Positions 6,213-12,991 of a stretch of DNA of 13,538 nucleotides are shown one piece after another (the first letter of the stretch is position 1; every line of letters starts with the position of its first letter). The notes below the pieces were generated by a model that had not been told where the DNA came from, did not search any database, and saw only the letters and a program-made list of their open reading frames with translations. The DNA comes from an uncultured Clostridia bacterium (lineage in GTDB: Bacteria; Bacillota; Clostridia; Oscillospirales; Oscillospiraceae), in the NCBI GenBank assembly GCA_945910975.1, contig CAMDZY010000028.1:1-13538 (forward strand), read 5' to 3'. The translations under genes were made by a program, and so were the position numbers.

Positions 6213-8788
6213 AGATTTTGAAAATGACCGCCTCTTTTGGCAAGCTACAGGACACCTTGGAGCTGCACGACGGTCTGAATGTATTCTCGCTGCCCAACGA
6301 AGGCGGAAAATCCACTTGGAGCGCCTTTTTGTGTATCATGTTCTATGGCCCGGCGAAGGAGAATAAGTCGAAAAAGAACCCATACCCGGAAAAAGCGCGG
6401 TATTATCCATGGAACGGCAAGCCGCTGGAAGGCACCGTCACCTTGGAGCATGAGGGACGGCAAATCACGCTGGAACGCACCTCCACACCCCGCGCGCCAA
6501 TGGGCGTATTCCGTGCCTACGACACCCAAACCGGCAACCCGATTCCCGGCCTTACCGGCGAAAACTGCGGACAGGTTTTGCTTGGCGTGGAGCGCTCGGT
6601 GTTTGAACGGACGGCATTTCTGCGCCAATCCGGGCTGGCACTCAGCACGGACCCGGCGTTGGAGCAGCGGTTGAATGCGCTGGTTGCCACCGGCGACACG
6701 CAGAACACCTATTCCCAGTTAAGCGACAAACTGAAGAAAATGACAAACGCCTGTGGCGGCCGCAACGGGCAGATTTCCGAATGTGAGTGCCGTTTGAAAG
6801 AAATTGAGGAAAAACTGGCGAAAATTGGCGGTTTACAGGACGAAAATATGGCACAGGCGGTGGAAAAGCAGCAGCTTTCCCGGCAGCTTGCACGCCTGCA
6901 ACGGGCAGAACAGGCCAAAAACGCGCAACTGCTTGCGCGCGCGAAACAAGAATTCGAGCAGCGCACACAAAAGGCCGAGGAAGCGGAAGCGCTCTGCAAG
7001 AAGCTGCCCTCCATGGAAGCATTGCAAGCGCTGCGCAGGCAGGCGCGACAGCTTGCAGCAGCGGAGCGGGAAGCAACAGCAGACAGCGTTGCGATGCCCC
7101 AGCTGCCCACGCCGCCTAAGGTTTTCTTTGGCCTGAACGCGGAGCAGGCGTTGGCCAAAGCGCACGAGGATGCAGCGTTGTTTCAAACCTCCCCCAAGCC
7201 GGAAACGGAAACCGTTCCGGCATTTTGCGGGCTTGACGCCCAACAGGCGTTGGAACGTGCCCGGCTTGATACGGCCGCATATGACAAGCAGCCGCAGCTG
7301 CCCGAGGCACCGACCGGCTTCCACGATTTGCCACCGGAGGACGCCTTAAAGCAGGCGCAGGAGGATGCTGCGCGCTGCAAGAATAGCAAGCTAACGGTTC
7401 AAAAATCCCCTGCTTTGCGCTTCGTGTTTCTTGCAGTGGCTGTTCTGGGCGTGGCTTTGAGCTTGTGGAAGCCGATCATCGGACTTCCGATTGCCGTGCT
7501 TGCGTTGGCGGCAAGCTGTATTGCGTTTTCTCAATCGCAAAAAAAGCGCCGCGCAGCCGACGCAGAAAGCGCACAAGCGCGTGAAATTTTGGCACGCTAC
7601 GGTGTCAACAGCCCGGAGGAATTGGAGCGCATAACAGAACAATATCGCGCGGCGCAAGACGCTTACCGGGAAAATTGCCAACAGGCGGAGCAGGCTCGTC
7701 AAGCACTTTTGGCACGCTATCAGGCGCAGTCCCCGGCGGATTTTTTGCGAAAAGCCAACACATTCGTGCAGCAGACTGCGAATCAACAAGCAGCACAGCG
7801 GCATCAACAGGATCAATTAGCGCTTTACGGCGCATCGTCACCGGAGGAATTTGTCCCGATGGCGGAAGCCTATGCCCAATCGCTTGCGGCCTTCGCACGC
7901 GAAAAGGCACACGCTGAGCAATTGCAGGCGCAAATCGCGCAGCGCCAAGCCGAATGCAGCCGCGCCAATGCCGCCTTTTTTGCAACCATTGCACAATATG
8001 CCCCGTGCAGTAGTTTCTCGCAGGCAGAGGATTTCATCGCAAGCGCCGAGCGTGCGCACGCAGCTGCAAACAGCGCCGGTAGTGCGCGCGACACTGCCCA
8101 AAAGTCCTATGAATCCTTGCTGCAAGCGGTGGGTGAGGCCAGCGCGTCGGATATCTGTATGGAGGATCTTCCAACGGATCTATCTGCCCACCTTTCCGAC
8201 CAAATTGCCAACACGCAGTCGCGTCTATACCAGCTGGAACAGCAGCTCTCGCACCAGCAGGGTCAGATGGAAACCATCGGCGACCCGGTCGGGCTGCACG
8301 CTGCGCGCGAACAGAACTTGATGCGTCTGGACGAGCTGAAATCCTGGCTCGCCGTTTTGAACCTCACATCGGAGCATCTGCGCCGTGCCAACGATACTCT
8401 GCAAACCCGCTTTTCTCCGCAGATTGCCGCGCAGGCCGGACAAATTTTCAGCCGCCTGACCGATGGCCGGTATGAAAAGCTCCTGCTGGATCAGGCTTTG
8501 CAGGTGCAGGTGCAGTCTGGCGACAGTCCTGCGCTGCGCGTTTCCGAGCTGCTCAGCTGTGGCACGGTCGATCAGCTGTATTTGGCAGTGCGGCTGGCTA
8601 TGGTGCATCTGCTGTTACCGCCGGATACGCCGCTGGTGCTCGACGATGCACTGACCAATTTTGACGACACACGTGCCGCCAAGGCACTTGAGCTGCTGCA
8701 AGAGGAAGCTGCCGCGCGGCAGATTCTGCTGTTCACCTGCCACAGCCGGGAACAGACCATGTTGTCCGCATCCGGCGTTACCGGATAG
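6209..8788 (+). CDS. yhaN: YhaN-like SMC/Rad50-type ATPase with central membrane hairpin
   Basis: This 859-residue AAA ATPase resembles YhaN, the SbcC/Rad50-like partner of YhaO. The split nucleotide-binding domain is intact: Walker A PNEGGKST (residues 29-36), a Q-loop region FLRQSG near 138, an ABC-signature-like stretch VSELLSCGTVDQLYLAVRLA near 778-797, Walker B PLVLDDALTNFDD (808-820) and the FTCHSRE switch His at about 845. Between the ends lie coiled-coil-prone Gln/Ala-rich arms. At the tip, two hydrophobic helices (about 402-419 and 423-440) form a membrane hairpin where Rad50 has its zinc hook. Three approximate repeats precede the hairpin and about four follow it. It starts with GTG in the GTGA overlap with yhaO. 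B. subtilis YhaN is somewhat longer (about 960 residues). No clear terminator follows it. Confidence 0.9.
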   Translation: MKILKMTASFGKLQDTLELHDGLNVFSLPNEGGKSTWSAFLCIMFYGPAKENKSKKNPYPEKARYYPWNGKPLEGTVTLEHEGRQITLERTSTPRAPMGVFRAYDTQTGNPIPGLTGENCGQVLLGVERSVFERTAFLRQSGLALSTDPALEQRLNALVATGDTQNTYSQLSDKLKKMTNACGGRNGQISECECRLKEIEEKLAKIGGLQDENMAQAVEKQQLSRQLARLQRAEQAKNAQLLARAKQEFEQRTQKAEEAEALCKKLPSMEALQALRRQARQLAAAEREATADSVAMPQLPTPPKVFFGLNAEQALAKAHEDAALFQTSPKPETETVPAFCGLDAQQALERARLDTAAYDKQPQLPEAPTGFHDLPPEDALKQAQEDAARCKNSKLTVQKSPALRFVFLAVAVLGVALSLWKPIIGLPIAVLALAASCIAFSQSQKKRRAADAESAQAREILARYGVNSPEELERITEQYRAAQDAYRENCQQAEQARQALLARYQAQSPADFLRKANTFVQQTANQQAAQRHQQDQLALYGASSPEEFVPMAEAYAQSLAAFAREKAHAEQLQAQIAQRQAECSRANAAFFATIAQYAPCSSFSQAEDFIASAERAHAAANSAGSARDTAQKSYESLLQAVGEASASDICMEDLPTDLSAHLSDQIANTQSRLYQLEQQLSHQQGQMETIGDPVGLHAAREQNLMRLDELKSWLAVLNLTSEHLRRANDTLQTRFSPQIAAQAGQIFSRLTDGRYEKLLLDQALQVQVQSGDSPALRVSELLSCGTVDQLYLAVRLAMVHLLLPPDTPLVLDDALTNFDDTRAAKALELLQEEAAARQILLFTCHSREQTMLSASGVTG

Positions 8789-8917
8789 GCTATGCAAAAA
8801 TGATATACAGTTTTTCGGGCATTATTTGGCAGTAGCTCACAAATTCCAAGAACCTTATATAGACAAAATAGCTAAAAATATGCAAGCAATCTTGTATGGT
8901 TTGCCGTTCCGTTTTGC

Positions 8918-8946
8918 TTGCAATATTTTCCGGCAGATGCTATAAT
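8918..8946 (+). promoter_or_regulatory. Promoter of the first secreted nuclease gene
   Basis: TTGCAA (8918-8923), a 17-bp spacer and a perfect TATAAT (8941-8946) lie just upstream of the ribosome binding site AAGGAG (8962-8967) and the ATG at 8977. The box order, spacer and flanking bases closely match those of the second nuclease gene. The 129 bases between yhaN and this promoter show no gene and no convincing terminator hairpin. Confidence 0.85.
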
Positions 8947-8976
8947 AAATGCATTATATATAAGGAGAGAGCGATT

Positions 8977-10656
8977 ATGAGAGCTTCCCGGAAACGTATT
9001 TTATCCCTGCTTTTAATTCTGGCAATGATCTTTTCCATGTTTGCTTCGTTCAGCATCACAGCCGGTGCCGAAGAAGCAGCAGAACCCGTAACCTATGCAT
9101 ACAACACCGCAAAACGGGATGTTGTATGCACCTCAATGAGCGTCCAGGCAAAAGCCTATTACACTCGCAGTTACACATTTGAAAAACTCTCCAGACAATC
9201 GGCAAGCACGCTGAAGACCAGCTTGCAAACACTCATGACGAACACGCAGACAAGGGTCACGACATATGATGATTTGCGCACCCTCAGCGGAAATTCCGAC
9301 TCCGTGCTCGGCAGCGAAACCAAAATGTGTATGCTGTATTCCTCTGACCGCCTGAAGAACAAATGGGACAGCGGCAAAACCTGGAACCGTGAGCACGTAT
9401 GGCCGCAGAGCCGCGGCACATTCCGCACCGAAAATGCCGGCTCCGACCTACACCACCTGCACCCCTGTGATTCCAAGGTCAACAACACCCGCGGCAACCT
9501 GCCCTATGGCAATGTTGTCGGCAACGGCTCTTACCGCGTGGCCTTGTCTGCCGCCGAAACCATTTCCGGCTTCTACACCAACAAGTATTTTGAACCGCTC
9601 GACAACGTAAAGGGCGATGTTGCCCGTACACTTTTGTATGTCTATGTCCGTTGGGACGAAAAAAATCTGACCGACGTCATCCAGAGTACGGACGTCCTGC
9701 TGGACTGGTGTGCAAAGGATCCGGTGGACAAGTTTGAAATGTGCCGCAATGACATCGTCCAGAGCATTGAAGGCAATCGCAACGTTTTCATCGACTATCC
9801 CGAGTTTGCATGGCTGATTTTTGGTCAAGACGTTCCGGAAGGCATCAAAACGCCCTCCGGCAATGCAGGCACGCCTGTCGGCGGTGTCACCAAGCCGCTT
9901 TACACGGTTTCCTGGCGTGATGCCGCTACCAGCAAGGGCGCCGGCACCGTTACCGTCACCGCTGACGGCAAAGCCATCACCAGCGGTCAAAGAGTTAAGG
10001 CGGGCAGCTTGATCAAGGTTTCTCTGACGCCTGATAACCGCTCCTCCGTCACCGCCCTGAGCGTGGCCGGCAGAAGAGTTACCCTCAACAACGGCAATAC
10101 TTATACCTTCACACTCAGCAAAAATACCAGTATGATCGCAACCTGGGGCAAAGCGTCCACGTCCACCGCAAAGCCAAACGGTGTCACATATACCAAGCTG
10201 ACAACCGCGCCCGGCAACTGGGAGGGCGATTACGTCCTCGTCGGCCAGTCCGGCAGCACTTACTACGTGCTCAAAGCCAATCTGACCGGCACAGCCCTCA
10301 GCACAACCAACGCCGCAGTCACCACAACTGCCGCTGCCATGAAGCTGAGCGCCGGCAAACTGACCAATGTGTCGGATGACTACGTTTACACCTGCAAAAA
10401 ATCCGGCGCCTACTACTATTTTAAAGAGAAAAATTCCAAAAACTATCTGGCCTACAAAGCCGGCAGCCTGACCACCGCTACGACCTATAGCGGCGCCGGC
10501 ACATTGTGGTCGCTGAGCGTCACCTCCGGCACCGGCACGATTGCAATGAAGAGCAAGAGTGTAGATAAATACCGCCTTTGCTTCAACCCATCCTCCAAGT
10601 TCTTCCGTTGCTATACCAACAATACCTATAAGATCTTCTTCTATAAGGCCGGTTGA
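8977..10656 (+). CDS. Secreted endonuclease I-family nuclease with C-terminal modules, paralogue 1
   Basis: This 559-residue protein has a Sec signal peptide: basic MRASRKR, a hydrophobic core and likely cleavage after TAGA at residue 31. An endonuclease I/EndA-type domain (PF04231) follows at about 45-285, with WNREHVWPQS (His140 of the beta-beta-alpha-metal site), SDLHHLHPCDS (157-166) and NTRGNLPYG (170-178, Asn174). A region at about 308-390 resembles a divergent InlB B-repeat (YTVSW to SMIATW). The last 155 residues form a beta-rich module I do not recognise, with GDYVLVG, YTCKKSGAYYYFKEKNS and RLCFNPSSKFFRCY. It probably degrades extracellular DNA or RNA. No LPXTG signal is present, so release or non-covalent wall binding is likely. 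The frame is open upstream to 8896, but the signal peptide and ribosome binding site support the ATG at 8977. It is a tandem duplicate of the next gene. Confidence 0.92.
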   Translation: MRASRKRILSLLLILAMIFSMFASFSITAGAEEAAEPVTYAYNTAKRDVVCTSMSVQAKAYYTRSYTFEKLSRQSASTLKTSLQTLMTNTQTRVTTYDDLRTLSGNSDSVLGSETKMCMLYSSDRLKNKWDSGKTWNREHVWPQSRGTFRTENAGSDLHHLHPCDSKVNNTRGNLPYGNVVGNGSYRVALSAAETISGFYTNKYFEPLDNVKGDVARTLLYVYVRWDEKNLTDVIQSTDVLLDWCAKDPVDKFEMCRNDIVQSIEGNRNVFIDYPEFAWLIFGQDVPEGIKTPSGNAGTPVGGVTKPLYTVSWRDAATSKGAGTVTVTADGKAITSGQRVKAGSLIKVSLTPDNRSSVTALSVAGRRVTLNNGNTYTFTLSKNTSMIATWGKASTSTAKPNGVTYTKLTTAPGNWEGDYVLVGQSGSTYYVLKANLTGTALSTTNAAVTTTAAAMKLSAGKLTNVSDDYVYTCKKSGAYYYFKEKNSKNYLAYKAGSLTTATTYSGAGTLWSLSVTSGTGTIAMKSKSVDKYRLCFNPSSKFFRCYTNNTYKIFFYKAG

Positions 10657-10666
10657 TTCTAAACGA

Positions 10667-10698
10667 AAGCACCCTGCACGAAATTGTGCAGGGTGCTT
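10667..10698 (+). terminator. Stem-loop after nuclease paralogue 1, no T-run
   Basis: A perfect 13-bp stem pairs 10667-10679 with 10686-10698 around a 6-nt loop, 10 nt after the stop. It is followed by TTCGCG-like sequence rather than a T-run, so it may stop polymerase weakly or protect the 3' end. Confidence 0.6.
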
Positions 10699-10708
10699 CG
10701 CGTATCAT

Positions 10709-10739
10709 AATATACAGTATATTCGAGAATAGTATACAT
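10709..10739. promoter_or_regulatory. Cluster of AT-rich palindromes between the two nuclease genes
   Basis: AATATAC (10709-10715) and GTATATT (10717-10723) form a 7-bp inverted repeat around one base. ATTC/GAAT (10721-10730) and GTATAC (10732-10737) follow at once. It could be an operator or a protein-binding site about 140 bp upstream of the second nuclease promoter. No known box was matched, so the function is a guess. Confidence 0.3.
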
Positions 10740-10876
10740 TTTAGCTGTTTCCAAACATGAGATATCTGCTCAAAATATGTGATTTTAGGGGGATATGCCG
10801 AAATTTTGGGGAGATATATGGGCAATGTTTACAAAAGGCGTCAAAAAAGATTGTATATTTTGCCGCCGGATTTTTC

Positions 10877-10905
10877 TTGCAATTATTTCCAGCCGGTGCT
10901 ACAAT
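10877..10905 (+). promoter_or_regulatory. Promoter of the second secreted nuclease gene
   Basis: TTGCAA (10877-10882), a 17-bp spacer and TACAAT (10900-10905) stand before AAGGGG (10921-10926) and the ATG at 10938. About 50 bases around it align with the promoter region of the first nuclease gene, including TTTGCCG upstream of -35, TTTCC in the spacer and GCTA-AAT at -10. Confidence 0.82.
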
Positions 10906-10937
10906 ATAAATATCTAAGACAAGGGGCGACATTTATT

Positions 10938-12599
10938 ATGAAAACTGCAACGAAACGTGTGCTATCTTTCGTTCTCGTCTTGGCAATGGTCTTTTCTCTG
11001 ATTGCCACCTTCTCCCTCACCGCCGGCGCTGCGACCTATTCGTATAATACAGGCAAGCGCGGCACTGTTTGCACGGCCTTGAGCACCAAGGCAAAGGCTT
11101 ACTACACCGGCAGCTACACGTATGCCACCCTTTCCAAGCAATCAGCGTCCACATTGAAAACCAACCTGAAAACACTCATGACCAACACGCAGACCAAGGT
11201 CACATCCTATAATGAGCTGCGCACCTTGAGTGCATATTCCGATTCCACCTCCGGCAGCGCCTCCAAAATGACCCTACTGTATTCCTCTGACAGCATCAGC
11301 AGCGCATGGGACAACGGCAAGTCTTGGAACCGTGAGCACGTATGGCCGCAGAGCCTCGGCACTTTCACCACCTCCAAGTGCGGCTCCGACCTGCACCACC
11401 TGCACCCCTGTGACTCCAAGGTCAACTCCACCCGCGGCAATCATCCCTACGGTGTTGTTACAACCGGCTCCAGCTACAGCACTGCAAAGACCGCTGCCGG
11501 CACCGTTGCAGGTTATTACACCTCCAAGTATTATGAACCCGTAGACAGTGTAAAGGGCGACATTGCTCGTACCTTGCTGTATGTTTACGTTCGTTGGGGC
11601 GAAACCAATCTGACCGACGTCATCCAGAGCACGGATGTCCTGCTGGACTGGTGCGCAAAAGACCCGGTCGATATGTTCGAAATGGGTCGTAACGACGTTG
11701 TGCAGAGCATTGAAGGCAACCGTAATGTTTTCATCGACTACCCCGAATATGCATGGCTGATTTTCGGCAAGTCCGTTCCCAGCGGCATCAAGACCCCCTC
11801 CGGCAATAGCGGCACCTCCTCTGGCGGTTCCTCCGGTGGCTCTACCGGCGGCTCCACAACCACAAAATACACGGTTTCTTGGGGCAAGTCCGGCACTGGC
11901 TCCGGCACCATCAAGGTCACCGCAAATGGCAGCACGCTCACCAGCGGCAGCAAGGCCAACTCCGGCAGCACCATCAAGGTCACCCTGACTCCCGCCAGCG
12001 GCTCCACGGTCACATCCCTGACCGTAAACGGCAGCAAGGTTACGCTGAGCAACAACGCTTATAGCTTCAAGCTCAGCAAAAATACCAGCATGACCGTTAC
12101 TTGGACGAAGAACACAACGACCAGTACCGGAACGACCTACACCAAGCTGACCACTACGCCCAGCAGCTGGGCAGGTGACTATGTCATCGTCGGCTCGGTT
12201 TCCGGCAAATACTACGCACTCAAAGCCACCGGCACAGGTACGACCCTTGGTTCTACCAGCAGTGCAGTGCAGCTGTCCACCGCCGGCATCACAATGAGCG
12301 GCAGCAAGTTGACAAATGTACCGACCAATTATGTTTATACCTGCAAAAAATCCGGTAGCTACTATTACTTCAAGCAGAAGAATTCCAACAATTACTTGGC
12401 TTACAAGTCCAGCGGTCTGACCACTTCCACCAGCTATACCGGCAAAACCACATTGTGGTCGCTGAGCATTTCTTCCGGCAATGTGACGATGAAGAGCACG
12501 AGCAACACATCCTATCGCCTGTGCTTCAACACCAGCTCCAAGATGTTCCGTTGCTACTCCAACAACACCTACAAGCTCTACTTCTATAAGGCTGGCTAA
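10938..12599 (+). CDS. Secreted endonuclease I-family nuclease with C-terminal modules, paralogue 2
   Basis: This 553-residue paralogue has the same layout as its upstream neighbour. The signal peptide (MKTATKRV, hydrophobic core) is probably cut after TAGA at residue 31. The endonuclease I domain covers about 40-280 with WNREHVWPQS (His134), SDLHHLHPCDS (150-160) and STRGNHPYG (164-172). A Gly/Ser/Thr linker follows at about 288-308 (GGSSGGSTGGS), longer and more repetitive than in paralogue 1. Next are an InlB-repeat-like domain (about 310-390) and the same unrecognised C-terminal module (about 400-553). The last third of the nuclease domain (LTDVIQSTDVLLDWCAKDPVD to FIDYPE) is almost identical in both copies. 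The six Cys in HPCDS, DWCAKD, TVCT, YTCKK, LCFN and RCY contexts are shared. An open frame reaches upstream to 10779 but crosses the promoter, so the ATG at 10938 is used. Confidence 0.92.
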   Translation: MKTATKRVLSFVLVLAMVFSLIATFSLTAGAATYSYNTGKRGTVCTALSTKAKAYYTGSYTYATLSKQSASTLKTNLKTLMTNTQTKVTSYNELRTLSAYSDSTSGSASKMTLLYSSDSISSAWDNGKSWNREHVWPQSLGTFTTSKCGSDLHHLHPCDSKVNSTRGNHPYGVVTTGSSYSTAKTAAGTVAGYYTSKYYEPVDSVKGDIARTLLYVYVRWGETNLTDVIQSTDVLLDWCAKDPVDMFEMGRNDVVQSIEGNRNVFIDYPEYAWLIFGKSVPSGIKTPSGNSGTSSGGSSGGSTGGSTTTKYTVSWGKSGTGSGTIKVTANGSTLTSGSKANSGSTIKVTLTPASGSTVTSLTVNGSKVTLSNNAYSFKLSKNTSMTVTWTKNTTTSTGTTYTKLTTTPSSWAGDYVIVGSVSGKYYALKATGTGTTLGSTSSAVQLSTAGITMSGSKLTNVPTNYVYTCKKSGSYYYFKQKNSNNYLAYKSSGLTTSTSYTGKTTLWSLSISSGNVTMKSTSNTSYRLCFNTSSKMFRCYSNNTYKLYFYKAG

Positions 12600-12610
12600 T
12601 CCGAAAATCC

Positions 12611-12651
12611 AACAGGGGCTGTTAAAATTCCAATTCTTAACAGCCCCTGTT
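12611..12651 (+). terminator. Stem-loop after nuclease paralogue 2
   Basis: A perfect 15-bp inverted repeat pairs 12611-12625 with 12637-12651 around an 11-nt loop, starting 12 nt after the stop. It contains an AGGGGCTGTTA core. As with paralogue 1, no good T-run follows, so termination may be weak. Confidence 0.65.
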
Positions 12652-12694
12652 CTATGCAAAAAATACCGTGCCCATAGTTTGAACAGATAAAACG

Positions 12695-12731
12695 ATTCCC
12701 ACAGGCAACCGTAACGGATGCTTGTGGGAAT
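12695..12731 (-). terminator. Stem-loop, probable terminator for the ABC transporter gene
   Basis: A 13-bp stem pairs 12695-12707 with 12719-12731 (one G-T pair) around an 11-nt loop. Read on the - strand the hairpin is followed by CGTTTTATC, a modest T-run, so it could end the transcript of the ABC gene that comes from the right. Confidence 0.5.
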
Positions 12732-12781
12732 TTCAGGCGCTTTGTCAATCGTTGGGATAATCGGAGAAACAGGAATGCACT

Positions 12782-12923
12782 ACAAGGGGCTGTAGAAAAA
12801 CTCCAAAATTCGGCAAAATAATTCCCCGCAAAAGCAGAATGGTTTACCTGACTTTTGCGGGGAATTTGTAACTTTTATATAGGGCTGATTCTAAGGAATC
12901 GGAGTTTTTTTACAGCCCCTTGT
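12782..12923. repeat. 142-bp foldback element with 23-bp terminal inverted repeats
   Basis: The ends 12782-12804 and 12901-12923 are inverted repeats over 23 bp with one mismatch. Inside is a perfect 15-bp inverted repeat (12820-12834 with 12852-12866) and a 5-bp hairpin (12887-12891 with 12896-12900) abutting the right arm. As RNA it would fold into a three-way junction on either strand. It holds no open reading frame and no clear target-site duplication. It could be a MITE-like element, a structured RNA or an elaborate bidirectional terminator between convergent genes. Its neighbours are nuclease paralogue 2 and an ABC transporter gene. Confidence 0.55.
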
Positions 12924-12937
12924 TTGTAGCGTTTTTG

Positions 12938-12958
12938 TGGGCGATCTTCACTCGCCCA
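12938..12958. repeat. Small 7-bp inverted repeat near the ABC gene 3' end
   Basis: TGGGCGA (12938-12944) pairs with TCGCCCA (12952-12958) around a 7-nt loop. It lies 34 nt beyond the ABC gene stop. On the - strand it is followed by ACAAAAACG with no T-run, so it is not a standard terminator. Confidence 0.35.
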
Positions 12959-12991
12959 AACAGTGATTATAGAACCATAAGTGATGCCCAT

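Noticed and set aside
10796..10918. Small 40-codon frame starting at ATG 10796 before nuclease paralogue 2
   Set aside because: It runs through the paralogous promoter, and its ribosome binding site is too close to the ATG. It looks like chance.
11274..12659. 461-codon open frame on the - strand opposite nuclease paralogue 2
   Set aside because: It lies fully antisense to a well-supported gene, is Gly/Ala/Val-rich without domain motifs, and arises because the Ser/Thr/Gly-rich gene rarely uses codons that create antisense stops.
12782..12923. Transposon insertion with target-site duplication
   Set aside because: The terminal inverted repeats are clear, but no matching direct repeat flanks them, so mobility remains only a suggestion.
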